The notes beneath the pieces are model-generated. The model ran no database searches, was not told the origin of the DNA, and saw only the letters and a program-made list of their open reading frames with translations. Positions 20,696-30,455 of a stretch of DNA of 64,000 nucleotides are shown in pieces (the first letter of the stretch is position 1; each line of letters starts with the position of its first letter). The position numbers and the translations under genes are program-made. The DNA is from Metridium senile (taxonomy: Eukaryota > Cnidaria > Anthozoa > Actiniaria > Metridiidae). The stretch covers positions 11,311,250 to 11,375,249 of the forward strand of contig OX459107.1 in NCBI GenBank assembly GCA_949775045.1, written 5' to 3'.

Positions 20696-21095
20696 GTAAG
20701 TGATATTGGGGACAATCCAAAAATCAATCCTCCCTATAGAAAGGATCTCGTTATGAATACCGGAACATTTTCCCTTGGGATCTCGGAACACTTTCATATG
20801 TATGTAACTGTTCGCCTTAAAAACAAAAGACCACCAGCAAAGATCATCATTACTAGAAACTACAAACAAACAAAAGTAAAGAGCTTTAAAGCTGATGTAT
20901 AATTGGCACCTTTTTACATAAGCCAACCCTTCGATGACAAGTATTACGAATTGTGAGCATGGATCAAATTATTCGCGGATATTTGTTACGAGCACGCAAA
21001 GCCAAAAACACAAAAAATCCGCCAGAAATTATCTTACGTGGGCCAACAGCAGCATTAAAATAAAAATCAACAAAATGTTTTAATTATTCAAAAAA
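20696..21095. other. spacer without a supported gene
   Basis: Follows the Myb-like exon; it holds no second exon that continues the frame and no repeat that I could define. Confidence 0.4.
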
Positions 21096-21487
21096 GCTTT
21101 ATCAACAAAAGAGAAAAAGACTGGGACGAGTACAAATCTATCAAGAACGAAATAACATTTGAACTAAGAACAGCGAAAACAAATTACTTCAAGAAACAGG
21201 TGATTGAAACAACAAACATACGTGACTATTTAATTGGCGAGGCTCTATCTAAACAACTACTAACACACTGCCGATCGTCTCTCACCAAACTCCGAATGAT
21301 CATGGCATCTACGAACATAAGCAACATCACTTTGTCACACGTATGGAGTCAGATTAGTGAAAAAATTCAATTACCAAAATTATTACGGGTCAGCTATGGT
21401 ACTCAGCCACGTGGTTGTTCATCATTAAAATGTCGTACAATAAAGTTGGAGGTCACAAAATTGTTAAACCAAGTCATTACTATATAG
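21096..21487 (+). pseudogene. LINE linker fragment and unknown tail
   Basis: EKDWDEYKSIKNEITFELR then AKTNYFKKQVIE is the typical charged linker between endonuclease and RT in LINEs. The following 95 codons (LIGEALSKQLLTHCRSSLTK and on to 21487) do not show RT motifs and may derive from the 3' end of the same or another element after an internal deletion. A short A-rich tail near 21820 could be the LINE end. Confidence 0.45.
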
Positions 21488-21948
21488 TACAGCTGCTAAG
21501 CCACAAAAATATCAAAATCATTCGTTTTGTGATAAAAGCATGAAAGTTGGCATAAAAATAGCTTATTAGGTAGTTATATGTTTCTGATATAATGCCATCC
21601 TAAAATCGAAGTGTAAACATGGAAAATACATGGAAATACATGAAAACGAGGCAAAAAAGTAAAATTCGCTTTGCAATGGTCAATGTTCGTTTTTTTGTGT
21701 ATTATTTCACTTGCAGTTAAATTTAAATCGTTGATTGTAAGATTTATTTATCATAACTGCTGTTTTAATTATGTTTTTCTTTTATTTTAATTTGTGTCAT
21801 TTGTTCCATTTCGATAAAATAAAATAAATGTTTAAAAAAACAATCTAAATCATTTTAATATCTTACCATAAGGTCCAAAATGTGATTTCCTTTCGGCAAT
21901 TCACAAAAAATTAAAATCTCGCCCCAGTCCACTCTTCGCACGTCCAAG

Positions 21949-21991
21949 ATGGCGGCGCCCAGTACTTACAGTCATTTTAGATCATTTTTAG
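21949..21991 (+). CDS. candidate first coding exon
   Basis: ATGGCGGCGCCC opens 14 codons (MAAPSTYSHFRSFL) and runs into a perfect GTAAGT donor at 21992. ATGGCGGC starts in a locally GC-rich patch are the usual look of first exons in this window. Joining to the next visible exon (22836) would create an immediate TAG, so the partner exon is unknown. Confidence 0.4.
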
Positions 21992-22055
21992 GTAAGTATT
22001 AAAAGAACTTTTCTTAAACAAAATATATTTGAGTTGATTGTTTGATAACTTTTAA

Positions 22056-22649
22056 AGGAGCACTTGGACGAAAACGCCCGGATTTTGAAAAGTCCCAATA
22101 AACGAATTTTTTTGCTTGTTTAAGACTAAATACTAACCCAAAAATGCCTTGCTAAAGTATTTTTGTAGAAATTCGTACGCGAAGACCGATAAAATCGCGA
22201 TTTGCTATTGTATTTTTGTAATCAGTAATATTACACCAAGAGGAATGGGGTCGAGTGACGAATGACGTCATTACCTCCATGGTTTCACAACAACACTCGT
22301 GGCTTCAAAGGATATGCGCCGGAATTATTATAATCAAGAACGTTTATGAAATGTCAGAAGATTTGGTGAACTTTTTTACTTTATTTCAAGACAATCACAG
22401 GATTTGAAGATCAGTCGTGGAGTACTTGACGTCATAAGTCACGCGTCACGCAATTACCGCAGGTCAGATTTCATTTGGCCGTGAGTTTGAGTGGCGTGTT
22501 TTCAAAGCCTTATTTCTCCGCAATGGGTGAATTTTAAGCTATTTTTTTTATACATAGTTCTTAAGCAATCACATTAGAGTAATATTAACCTAGACAAATT
22601 CGTTTATTGGGACTTTTCAAAATCCGGGCGTTTTCGTCCAAGTGCTACT
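22056..22649. repeat. TTAA-flanked MITE with 54-bp inverted repeats (594 bp)
   Basis: The left arm starts AGGAGCACTTGGACG and the right arm, inverted, AGTAGCACTTGGACG. The arms match over 54 bp with one difference by eye. TTAA occurs directly outside both ends (22052-22055 and 22650-22653). There is no coding frame inside. TTAA duplication is the piggyBac hallmark, but the termini are not typical piggyBac, so the class is open. Confidence 0.8.
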
Positions 22650-22835
22650 TTAAGCTTAAATTTCCTGACATTATATATAAATTCGGCGTTTTTGTTCAGT
22701 CCTTTAGCAGTTTCTACTTCGCCATTTTTAACACTTACACTAACGTACAGATCATTGTATACAAGGTACTTGTATTTGAAAAGAAAGTCTTTTTAACCGA
22801 GCTCATTTAAATATATAAGTTTTGTTGTTTTTCAG

Positions 22836-23100
22836 AGCTTTAGAGGTATCTTACATAATACAATTCGTCAGATTCCCTTTCACTGACGTGTATCGTAATG
22901 TTATGTGGTAAGTATATGGAATAATGTCAGCTTTTTTACTTAATTATTAAATAATGTGCATAATAAAATATCCCAGTATTATGACATAAGTTGCATGTGT
23001 CATTTGAATTAAATGTACGTTGTGTTATCCTTTAGACCTTTAACAAGAACAGCTTTCTATCTGTGCACCTGCATACTGAATTTCACATTAGTATGAGGAG
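22836..23100 (+). other. two candidate short exons (22836-22907 and 23036-23100)
   Basis: Each is framed by a good acceptor (TTTTTCAG, CCTTTAG) and donor (GTAAGT at 22908, GTACGT at 23101). A third acceptor, TATTTAG, precedes 23167. No single frame stays open through them, so they are either 5' untranslated exons of the gene at 23234 or splice-like coincidences. Confidence 0.35.
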
Positions 23101-23233
23101 GTACGTATATGTTGACTCAAAATGAAAACAATTGTTGTTTTTTTTTGTTCATATTCTTGTATTTAGATGTCGAAAAGACCATTTGTCGCAACAAACGTGA
23201 ATAAAAGGCAATCATGGCAGCGTCAACTGGTCA

Positions 23234-23866
23234 ATGTGTATATTGTGTCAAGAACAGAAAAATGAAAAGTTACAATGCCCATCGAATTCCAAACGATCAG
23301 ATGTGGGAGAAGGTTATAGACGTATGGCAGAAAATATGGAGGGTTTCTTCGATATTAACAGGATCCCATTTGATGTTCAAAAAAGCCAGCTGGATGACGG
23401 AAGTGGAATGTATAACACGTTGTTGAAAAACAAATCCTCCTGGCATGTATCCTGTAAAGACAAAATCAATGCAACAAAACTACAAAGGGCGCAGAAGGGT
23501 AAGAGTTCATCTGAAGTATACAGTAGTTTTAGTCCGAAGAAAACCAGGGGAGCAAGTTTCTGTGGACTTGGCCAGATCGATAACGAATCACGCTGTTTCT
23601 TTTGTAATGATGTAGAATGAAATGAATGTCAGAAGAAGCGCTGTTCAGCTTCAGAGAAACGACTTGCTTGCAAAACTTTCTGCAGGAGACATAGTGGCCA
23701 TCGACGCAATGTATCACGCTAAGTGCTTGTCTTCTTTGTGCAATGATGTTCGTACATTAGATACAAAACTGGAAATAAATGAACGAAAGTCTTCTTCCTC
23801 TATATATATATATTCCTTACATGGTATTGCATTTGCTGCACTTGTATCCTACTTAGAGGAGTATGG
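23234..23866 (+). pseudogene. multi-copy anthozoan-type protein, CxxC start, frameshifted
   Basis: The frame starts MCILCQEQKNEKLQCPSNSK, a possible zinc-binding pair of Cys motifs. It continues with GYRRMAENMEGFFDINRIPF and SSWHVSCKDKINATKLQRA, then CFFCNDVE before a TGA near 23618. A frame change at about 23620 leads to LLAKLSAGDIVAIDAMYHAK and on to 23866. I recall this arrangement from large families of uncharacterised cnidarian proteins that behave like mobile elements. Biochemical function is unknown. The frameshift shows this copy is dead. Confidence 0.55.
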
Positions 23867-24230
23867 TGGCCCATCGCTGTCACTACATTTTTTAACTTTT
23901 TTGTTTTATTTCTCTTATGATTTTTTATTTTACTTAAGAAAAAATAAAACAAATAAAAAGTGAAATTAAAAAAATAATAATAATAAAATAAAAAAAAGTG
24001 TAATTAAAACGAAAAATGAAACGAGAATCAAATGAAAATAAAAAGTCAAATTAAAAACAAAATTGAAATCAAATCAAAATGTAAAGCAAAATCAAAATCA
24101 AAACCAATTCAAAAGTTAAATCAAAAATAAATTCAAAATCAAAACCAATTCAAAAGTAAAATCAAAAGTAAAATCAAAACCAATTCAAAAGTAAAATCCA
24201 TTTGGCGACGTGGCCCATCGCTGTCACTAC
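23866..24230. repeat. A-rich block bracketed by a 21-bp direct repeat
   Basis: A 21-bp sequence beginning GTGGCCCATCGCTG occurs at 23866-23886 and again at 24210-24230. Between them lie a T-rich then strongly A-rich tract with AATTCAAAAGTAAAATC-type imperfect repeats (about 23940-24205). Long direct repeats around an A-rich tail resemble a target duplication from LINE-type insertion, or a duplication of the 5' end of the following exon. Confidence 0.45.
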
Positions 24231-24699
24231 CATGATCCTTTGCCGTCACTACTACCCAAAAGGCTACGAGCTCCTACGCGACACGCCTTTAGCGCGGCAA
24301 ACTTCAACATGACAGCATGGAATAAGTTTGCCACAAGGCAAAAACAAAGGCGCAACAAAACAGAATCAAAAACAACTAAATTGGAAGAAATCGTGGTCCA
24401 ACGAATGTCAAGTGAGGTCAGTGGCAAGCAACAGAAATACTGCAGGATTGGAGCGAGGGAATACGTCCCGTTTTCTGAGCAAGAGGAACTAACCATTGAG
24501 AATATAAAGGATGCTTGTCAAAAGCATTTTAAAAGTGTAATTGGAAAAGGGATGACTTGCGATGTCCTTGCGGGTAAACGTGGCCCGTAGCAAGATTTCA
24601 CAAGTGAACGACGTGAAAACGCTATTCGTGCGCTTTGTTTCTGTGGATGTCGAAAGTTTGGAGGAGCCCGCAGCTCCTGCATCTCCCGAAGCCAAAAAA
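24210..24699 (+). pseudogene. multi-copy family N-terminal exon, lost ATG and one frameshift
   Basis: The frame opens at GTG where I would expect ATG: VAHRCHYHDPLPSLLPKRL. It continues with WNKFATRQKQRRNKT, KYCRIGAREYVPFSEQ and MTCDVLAGKRGP, ending at TAG 24588. Coding continues in another frame (QVNDVKTLFVRFVSVDVES) to a GTAAGT donor at 24700. I associate this layout with N-termini of uncharacterised multi-copy coral proteins, some with C-terminal kinase-like domains. That is from memory and uncertain. The lost ATG and the frameshift indicate a pseudogene. Confidence 0.5.
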
Positions 24700-24764
24700 G
24701 TAAGTTAAGTTGTTCTAATCATAGTTTAAATGCATCTTTAAAGGTGTCAAGTATGGGTCGATTT

Positions 24765-25499
24765 ATCTTTTTACAACACTTGTGTGAATTCTTGCGCGCT
24801 GATTGGTTGATTTACCGTGGTAAATAAGAGTCCAGACAACGGTGATCACGTCATCATGTCACACAACACTCGTGCGGAATTGAGGGAAAGTTTGTCATCC
24901 ACAAAGTTTTTTCGTCAAAAAAGGATTTAAAAAAGTTTGTGGATAAACTATCAATGGAAATTACTTTTCTGTAAGTAGAAAATTGCAATAAATGTAACTA
25001 TGCTGTCATGGAGCTGTTGTCGTTTTAATTTTATGCGATTTTTCAGTCTTTTCGACAAATCTTCACTCACAATCAATTCTGTAGTCTTTTCAACAAAAAC
25101 GTGCTCAAAATTACATTTTTGACGAACAATACCATTCGTTCAGAACTGATTCGAAAAGCTTAGAATGTTGTTCAAATGCTAGACATATCAGATATTGTGT
25201 AATCTTCTATATGATCAGTTTTAATGTATAAAAAATGCATATTTTGTTTGAAAATTTTCAAAAACGTTTCACCAGAACCCAGCTAATCGGCCGTGTTAGA
25301 CGTTCTTGTACTTTTCTAACTTCAATTAGCAGTCTCTCAAGACAAACAGTGCACTGTATTTCTGTATGAAAATAAGCTTATTTCTTTTTTTACCGGCTGA
25401 AAAAAGATCATTTTCGTAAATTATGTGATTTTCCGTAGCTTGAAGAGAAACCATTGAGTTCGATGCGTGACAAATTCGTCATTTTTCGTCCGTTAACCT
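24765..25499 (+). repeat. foldback-type repeat, left part, interrupted by a LINE
   Basis: This segment is matched in inverted orientation by about 55260-56040 (shared landmarks: TTTACCGTGGTAAATAAGAG, CAACACTCGTG, AATCGGCCGTG). The LINE at 25500 begins where homology breaks after GTCCGTTAAC. The continuation of the family reappears at 27719 beyond the LINE tail. It has no open frame and the family name is unknown. Confidence 0.6.
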
Positions 25500-27461
25500 A
25501 GGAGGAAGGCTGAAAGAAAATGGCGAAGAAGTCAGCTAGACTGCGACTTGTCTGACTACAAAAGTAAGAAAAACCATGTAACTTATCTAACAAACAAAGC
25601 TAGACGCGAGTTTTATTCTAACTTTATGGATGAAAATAGCTATGACCAAAGAAAACTTTTTGGTGCAGCAAAACAACTTCTTGGCATGAATACGAGTCTG
25701 ACTTTTCCACAACATCTAAATAAGACGGTGCTTGCTAATGATATCAGCAAATTTTTTCTCCATAAAATTGAAAACATCCGTAAAGACATTGACGAAATTA
25801 CTGTAAGTCCTGCTGAGCAAGATCTTGTTCCCTCTGACAAATCTTTGCCAAATGGTATTCAATGTCTTAGCTCCTTCAAGACTTTGAATGAGTCTGAAGT
25901 GCAAGATCTAATTAAGAATTCTTCAAAAAAGTCATGCAGTTTGGATCCAATACCAACCTCTCTTCTTCATGAATGTCTTGATGTCCTTCTTCCAATTGTA
26001 ACCAAGATAGTGAATACATCCTTGTCAATGTCACACTTTCCTTCGGACTGGAAGGAAGCACTTGTTAAGCCACTTCTGAAAAAAGGTGCGAAAGATCTAA
26101 CTAACAAGAACTTACGTCCAGTCAGCAATCTGCAATTTCTATCAAAGATTACGGAAAGAGCCGTGTTTGATCAGATTTCTCAACACATAGCTAACAATGA
26201 GCTGGCTCCTGTATTACAGTCAGCTTACAGGCCATCGCACAGTACAGAAACTGCTCTTCTGCGTATTGTTAATGACATACTGTTTGATATGAACAAACAA
26301 CACGTATCGCTGTTAGTTATGCTGGACTTGAGTGCGGCGTTCGATACGATCGACCATACCATTTTATTACGTCGCCTTCAAACTTCATTTGGGATTACAG
26401 GATCTCCATTGCAATGGATCTCTTCCTATTTACATGGTCGATCGCAGCGCGTTATGATTGATGAGGTTCTGTCTGATAGTCGTCCACTACATTTTGGAAT
26501 TCCTCAAGGCTCATGTTTGGGTCCGCTTCTGTTTTCTATCTATTCAAGCAAGCTATTCGATGTCATCAAAGCTCATCTTCCAAATGCACATGCTTACGCT
26601 GATGACACCCAGTTATATCTGTCATTTAAACCTGGCAGATCAACTAATGAACAAGATGCATGGAAAGCAATGGAACATTGTATCAAGGCTGTTAGAGCAT
26701 GGATGATCACAGATAAGTTAAAACTGAACGAGTCAAAAACCGAGTTTATGATCATAGGGACATGGCAGCAAATAAACAAAGTTAATAACAATGAGATACT
26801 GGTGGGTGATGCGTGCGTTGCAGCTGTAAAGGAGGCTAGAAATCTTGGCGTATGGCTGGATTGCAATCTCAATTTTGATACACATATAACTAAAACTTGC
26901 AAGCTTTCATTTCATTCGCTACATAATATTAGACATATAAGAAAATATCTTACTCGAGAAGCCACACAAACTCTCGTGCATGCATTGGTGACCAGCCGAT
27001 TAGATTATTGTAATGGTATACTTTTTGGACTTCCAGAATGTCGCATTAAGAAGCTCCAACGCGTACAAAACGCAGCAGCGAGATTGATATCAAACGCTTC
27101 ACGTTTTTGTCACATTACTCCAGTATTATACCAGCTTCACTGGATACCAATTAAGTATAGAGTTATTTTTAAGATAGTTTTAATAACTTTTAAAATTTTA
27201 AGGGCAAATGCCCCTTCTTATTTAAGTACCCTTATTAATATTAAACGTCCTGAACGTTATAATTTACGATCCAATAACAATGGTCTTTTACTAGAGCCTG
27301 CACAAGGGATTACTAAGAAAACTACGGGCGATAGATGTTTCAAAGTAGCTGCACCTGTTTTATGGAACAATCTTCCGTGCAATCTTAGAAACGAGATAAA
27401 CATTATTAAGTTTAAAAAGTCTTTAAAAACATATCTTTTTCAATTATCATATGATCATTAG
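25500..27461 (+). CDS. L2/CR1-like LINE reverse transcriptase, long open frame
   Basis: The frame is open for about 650 codons from a Lys/Arg-rich linker (RRKAERKWRRSQLDCDLSDY) through a full RT. Key motifs are [46 protein letters not shown] (motif A), GIPQGSCLGPLLF (motif B) and YADDTQLYLSF (motif C), with a C-terminal LWNNLP segment typical of the superfamily. Endonuclease and ORF1 are absent through 5' truncation. An in-frame TTG at 25548 precedes any ATG, so translation start is not meaningful. An ATT-repeat tail follows. The absence of stops suggests a recent insertion. Confidence 0.9.
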   Translation, partial: RRKAERKWRRSQLDCDLSDYKSKKNHVTYLTNKARREFYSNFMDENSYDQRKLFGAAKQLLGMNTSLTFPQHLNKTVLANDISKFFLHKIENIRKDIDEITVSPAEQDLVPSDKSLPNGIQCLSSFKTLNESEVQDLIKNSSKKSCSLDPIPTSLLHECLDVLLPIVTKIVNTSLSMSHFPSDWKEALVKPLLKKGAKDLTNKNLRPVSNLQFLSKITERAVFDQISQHIANNELAPVLQSAYRPSHSTETALLRIVNDILFDMNKQHVSLLVMLDLSAAFDTIDHTILLRRLQTSFGITGSPLQWISSYLHGRSQRVMIDEVLSDSRPLHFGIPQGSCLGPLLFSIYSSKLFDVIKAHLPNAHAYADDTQLYLSFKPGRSTNEQDAWKAMEHCIKAVRAWMITDKLKLNESKTEFMIIGTWQQINKVNNNEILVGDACVAAVKEARNLGVWLDCNLNFDTHITKTCKLSFHSLHNIRHIRKYLTREATQTLVHALVTSRLDYCNGILFGLPECRIKKLQRVQNAAARLISNASRFCHITPVLYQLHWIPIKYRVIFKIVLITFKILRANAPSYLSTLINIKRPERYNLRSNNNGLLLEPAQGITKKTTGDRCFKVAAPVLWNNLPCNLRNEINIIKFKKSLKTYLFQLSYDH

Positions 27462-27870
27462 TTAGTATTATTAGTTTCTACTAGTAGATATTATATATAA
27501 TGGATTTGTATAATTATTTTTTAGTTTTTATTAGTTTTAATATTTCTTCGTTTCAACTTATATTGATATCACCATATTTTATTGTATACATCATAATCAT
27601 ATTTCATTATATTTTATATTAGTACATTTACTTTATATACACATGTTACGCGCATTTGATCATATGCACATGTTAATTTGCGCGAAACAAATATTAAATT
27701 ATTATTATTATTATTATTATTTTACTTTTTGTACATTTATTTTGGTTTGTGTTGTAAAAAACAAATCGAATGTGGTTTAGCGTTGTCTGTACTCTTATCG
27801 ACAACGATATTCGTCATATCATAACAGTGATCAAAATTTGTTGCTGACTCACTCCGCTGCAAGTCGTGAG
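27462..27870 (+). repeat. LINE 3' UTR with (ATT)n tail, then resumed foldback repeat
   Basis: The LINE ends in ATTATT repeats at about 27697-27720. From about 27723 (CTTTTTGTACATTTATTTTG) to 27870 the sequence resembles the 55.14-55.25-kb repeat. The two include a shared stretch starting AATGTGGTTTAGCGTTG. Part of it is itself palindromic (GACTC...GAGTC with ACAAC). Confidence 0.5.
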
Positions 27871-28834
27871 TCCACAACATTGCTCAGTTGCAGATTGGTA
27901 ATGGCAATCAATTAATTCTGAGTGAGATATAAGCTTGACTTGCCAGCGCGCAAGATTTATCGTCACCTCGTCTATTTATACAAAACCTCTGTTCTATCCA
28001 TCTACAGTCACGAACAAGACAATTATCAAACAACAGTGAAAGAAATGAACTATCCTCTAGTGCGAAGGAGGGTTAAGCTTAATGAATCTTTGACTTTTTT
28101 GTAAAAGCTTGTATGAAACACTTCCGATCTAACATTGACATGGAACACTTTTAGCCTTCTGCATGCTTCCGCTTGCATTGGTGCTACTAATAATAATAAT
28201 AAAAAAAAAAGATCATCAGATCATCTAAGATCATATTACTTCAGCAAATCAGCGCTCACCGCAGGAAGCCAATCAAATGCAACAACAAACAACGTCGTCG
28301 TCAGTACGTTTAGTTTTATCATGGATAATCAAAACATTTTATTGTCCATGGTTTTATTTTCATTATACAGTAATTACAACATTGTCAAAACGCGGTCGTG
28401 TCGAGAAAGAAGTAATTGTTAACGACTTTTGCCGCATTACTTTGTCTTCTTCGAACGGCATCTTAAACAAAAACATTTGCAAATTTATCTTTGAGGTTTT
28501 ATAAATACCTTTTGGAATAATAATAAGCTTTTATCTAATATGAGCTAAAATTTAAGAGTGAATATTGATAAACAATCGATCGTGCAAAGTATAATTCAAG
28601 TTTTATTAGTACGTTTTGTATAATTTTGGTTCAGTATAGAATTTGAATTTCCAAAATTACATCACTGTAATAAACAAATGGTTATAACTTTATTAAACGC
28701 ACCTTTTACTGGACCACGTTTCTATAGTATGGGTTTCGTCAACCAAATAAGCAACACACGCTCGATCGTGTAAATTTAACACTCTCGTTATCCTTCTGAC
28801 AACTCTTGGGTGAGTTCAGACCCAAGAGCGTCTT
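27871..28834. other. about 1 kb without a supported gene
   Basis: Short unlinked open frames only. A short AAT repeat is followed by A-run (28186-28210). No protein motif was recognised. Confidence 0.45.
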
Positions 28835-29096
28835 CCTTTCTGGACTTAAAGTTGAAATTTGCGCAAGTACTTCGATCAGATCAGATGCAAGATCTGGTCT
28901 TTTATAATGCTTGTCAATTTAAGAAAATGACTAGCACTACGGCTTCACTTTTCGAGTTTTTTATCTCACTAAATCTTTGATAAATAAGTCTCTTTCCAAA
29001 ACCAGTCGGAAGGACCGCTAGCACGTCTTTGCCGGCTAAAAGATACTGAATTGCTTCTTCTTGTTCAGGTTTTAAACATAGTTCTAACGACGATCT
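28835..29096 (-). pseudogene. RecQ-type helicase fragment, motif I region
   Basis: Reading the minus strand, LKPEQEEAIQYLLAGKDVLA and VLPTGFGKRLIYQ give the Q/0 motif and Walker A of a RecQ-family DNA helicase, which uses ATP to unwind DNA 3' to 5'. Walker A reads GFGKR where GKS or GKT is normal. LTSIIKDQI follows only in another frame after a stop. So the exon is both truncated and mutated. A separate C-terminal RecQ-like piece on the other strand lies at 53029-54029. Confidence 0.65.
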
Positions 29097-30109
29097 TCCA
29101 GGATTTCATTTTGGCCGGACCGGATGTCAAAAATAGAATCCCCGTTGTCAAATAGTATTGATTGACAGGTGCTTGACCAATGGTATTTTGCGTTCGCTCA
29201 CGAACGCAAAAACACAAAATCATGGGGGTTTGTTGCAGGCCCTCCTTTTCCTCTCTGACCCACCCCTCCCCTTCCTCTCCCCAATCCCCTCCCGGCCCGG
29301 GACGCTACGCAGGCTAGGGTTTAATAGTCCAACCGAAGAGGGAAGGGAAGGGGCTAAGAAAGCATTGCCAATGTAAAAAAATCAAGCTTAGTCTTTCAAT
29401 GGTCTATGTGTTATATTTTGAAATACGAAGTTTTTATGTTAGGAAACACTAGTAAAGGAGGAGACAATTATGACAGCTAAACCATACAACAAACAGTGGT
29501 AGGAAGAGGGCGTAATGGAAAATCAAGGGTCTTCGCTGCAGGCCCTCCCTTCTTCCCTTTCTCTACCCATCCCCCTACCCTCCGTCCCCTTTTCCCCCTC
29601 TTCCCACCCACAGGGCCAGCTACGCAGACTATGGGAAGGAATGGTATTTGCATCTTACAAATTTGTTTACTTTCTGTGATTTCTGTATTGAATATAATAG
29701 AGTCGTTGAGAGACGAGGAGCGTGATTTACTAAGCAAAAAGTTATATAATCTGAAACCGTTAGTCGCTGATAGTTATTCTTCTTATGATATAGAATTCGA
29801 AGATTTTGAATACCCTATCACAACCATAAAGTTTGCTTTTGAAATGTCTTTCTTTTGAAGTAGCTCAACTCTAAGGACAAACCACTATAATTCACACGCG
29901 AAGACTGATTTGTTTTCAAGGCTCGAAATCGAGTACAAGGCATTTAAAGTCACTGAAGAAGCGAGATGAGAGACCAATAGTAATTCTTAGCTGTTATATT
30001 AATAGCGTGGTTATGAATTCAGCTAAAGAAGAACTTGAGTTTGACGATCATCAACAACATGAACCGTTTGCCCCGATGGCCGTTGACACACGGCGCGTAT
30101 TTCGTGCCA
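29097..30109. other. pyrimidine-rich repeats, no clear gene
   Basis: Two C/T-rich tracts (about 29238-29320 and 29536-29625) each end in a CTACGCAG motif and look like copies of one repeat. A 120-codon frame at 29496-29858 crosses the second; its tail (LRDEERDLLSKKLYNLKPLV) is unrecognised and doubtful. Confidence 0.4.
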
Positions 30110-30455
30110 AAATTTAATTCGATTCAAACGTTCAATTGTTCAATTTAAACATTCAATTGTATATTTAAACATTCAATTCTTCGGTTCAAACATTCAATAG
30201 TTCGATATAAACAGTCAATTCTTCAATTCAAACATTCAATCATTTGATTTAAATATTCAATTCTTTGATTCAAACATTCAATCATTCGATTTTGTAAACA
30301 TTCAATTCTTCGATTCAAACATTCAATCGTTTGATTTAAAATTCAATCCTTCGATTCAAACATTCAATTGTATATTTAAACATTCAATTCTTTGGTTCAA
30401 ACATTCAATCGTTAGATTTAAACATTCAATCTCGATTCAAACATTCAATGTAGAA
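30110..30455. repeat. degenerate minisatellite (~20-bp unit)
   Basis: About 16 imperfect units of the type TTCAAACATTCAAT plus C/T NTTYGATT occur head to tail. Adjacent units differ at several positions, so this is an old array. It yields no ORF. Confidence 0.8.

Noticed and set aside
21949..22907. Joining the ATGGCGGCGCCC exon to the exon at 22836
   Set aside because: The join gives an immediate TAG, so it cannot be a coding junction in that form.
26458..26902. Extra frames on both strands inside the second large LINE
   Set aside because: Shadows of the RT frame without domain evidence.
30110..30455. AACATTCAAT repeats as a CRISPR or regulatory array
   Set aside because: Imperfect head-to-tail minisatellite with no spacers or cas-like genes.
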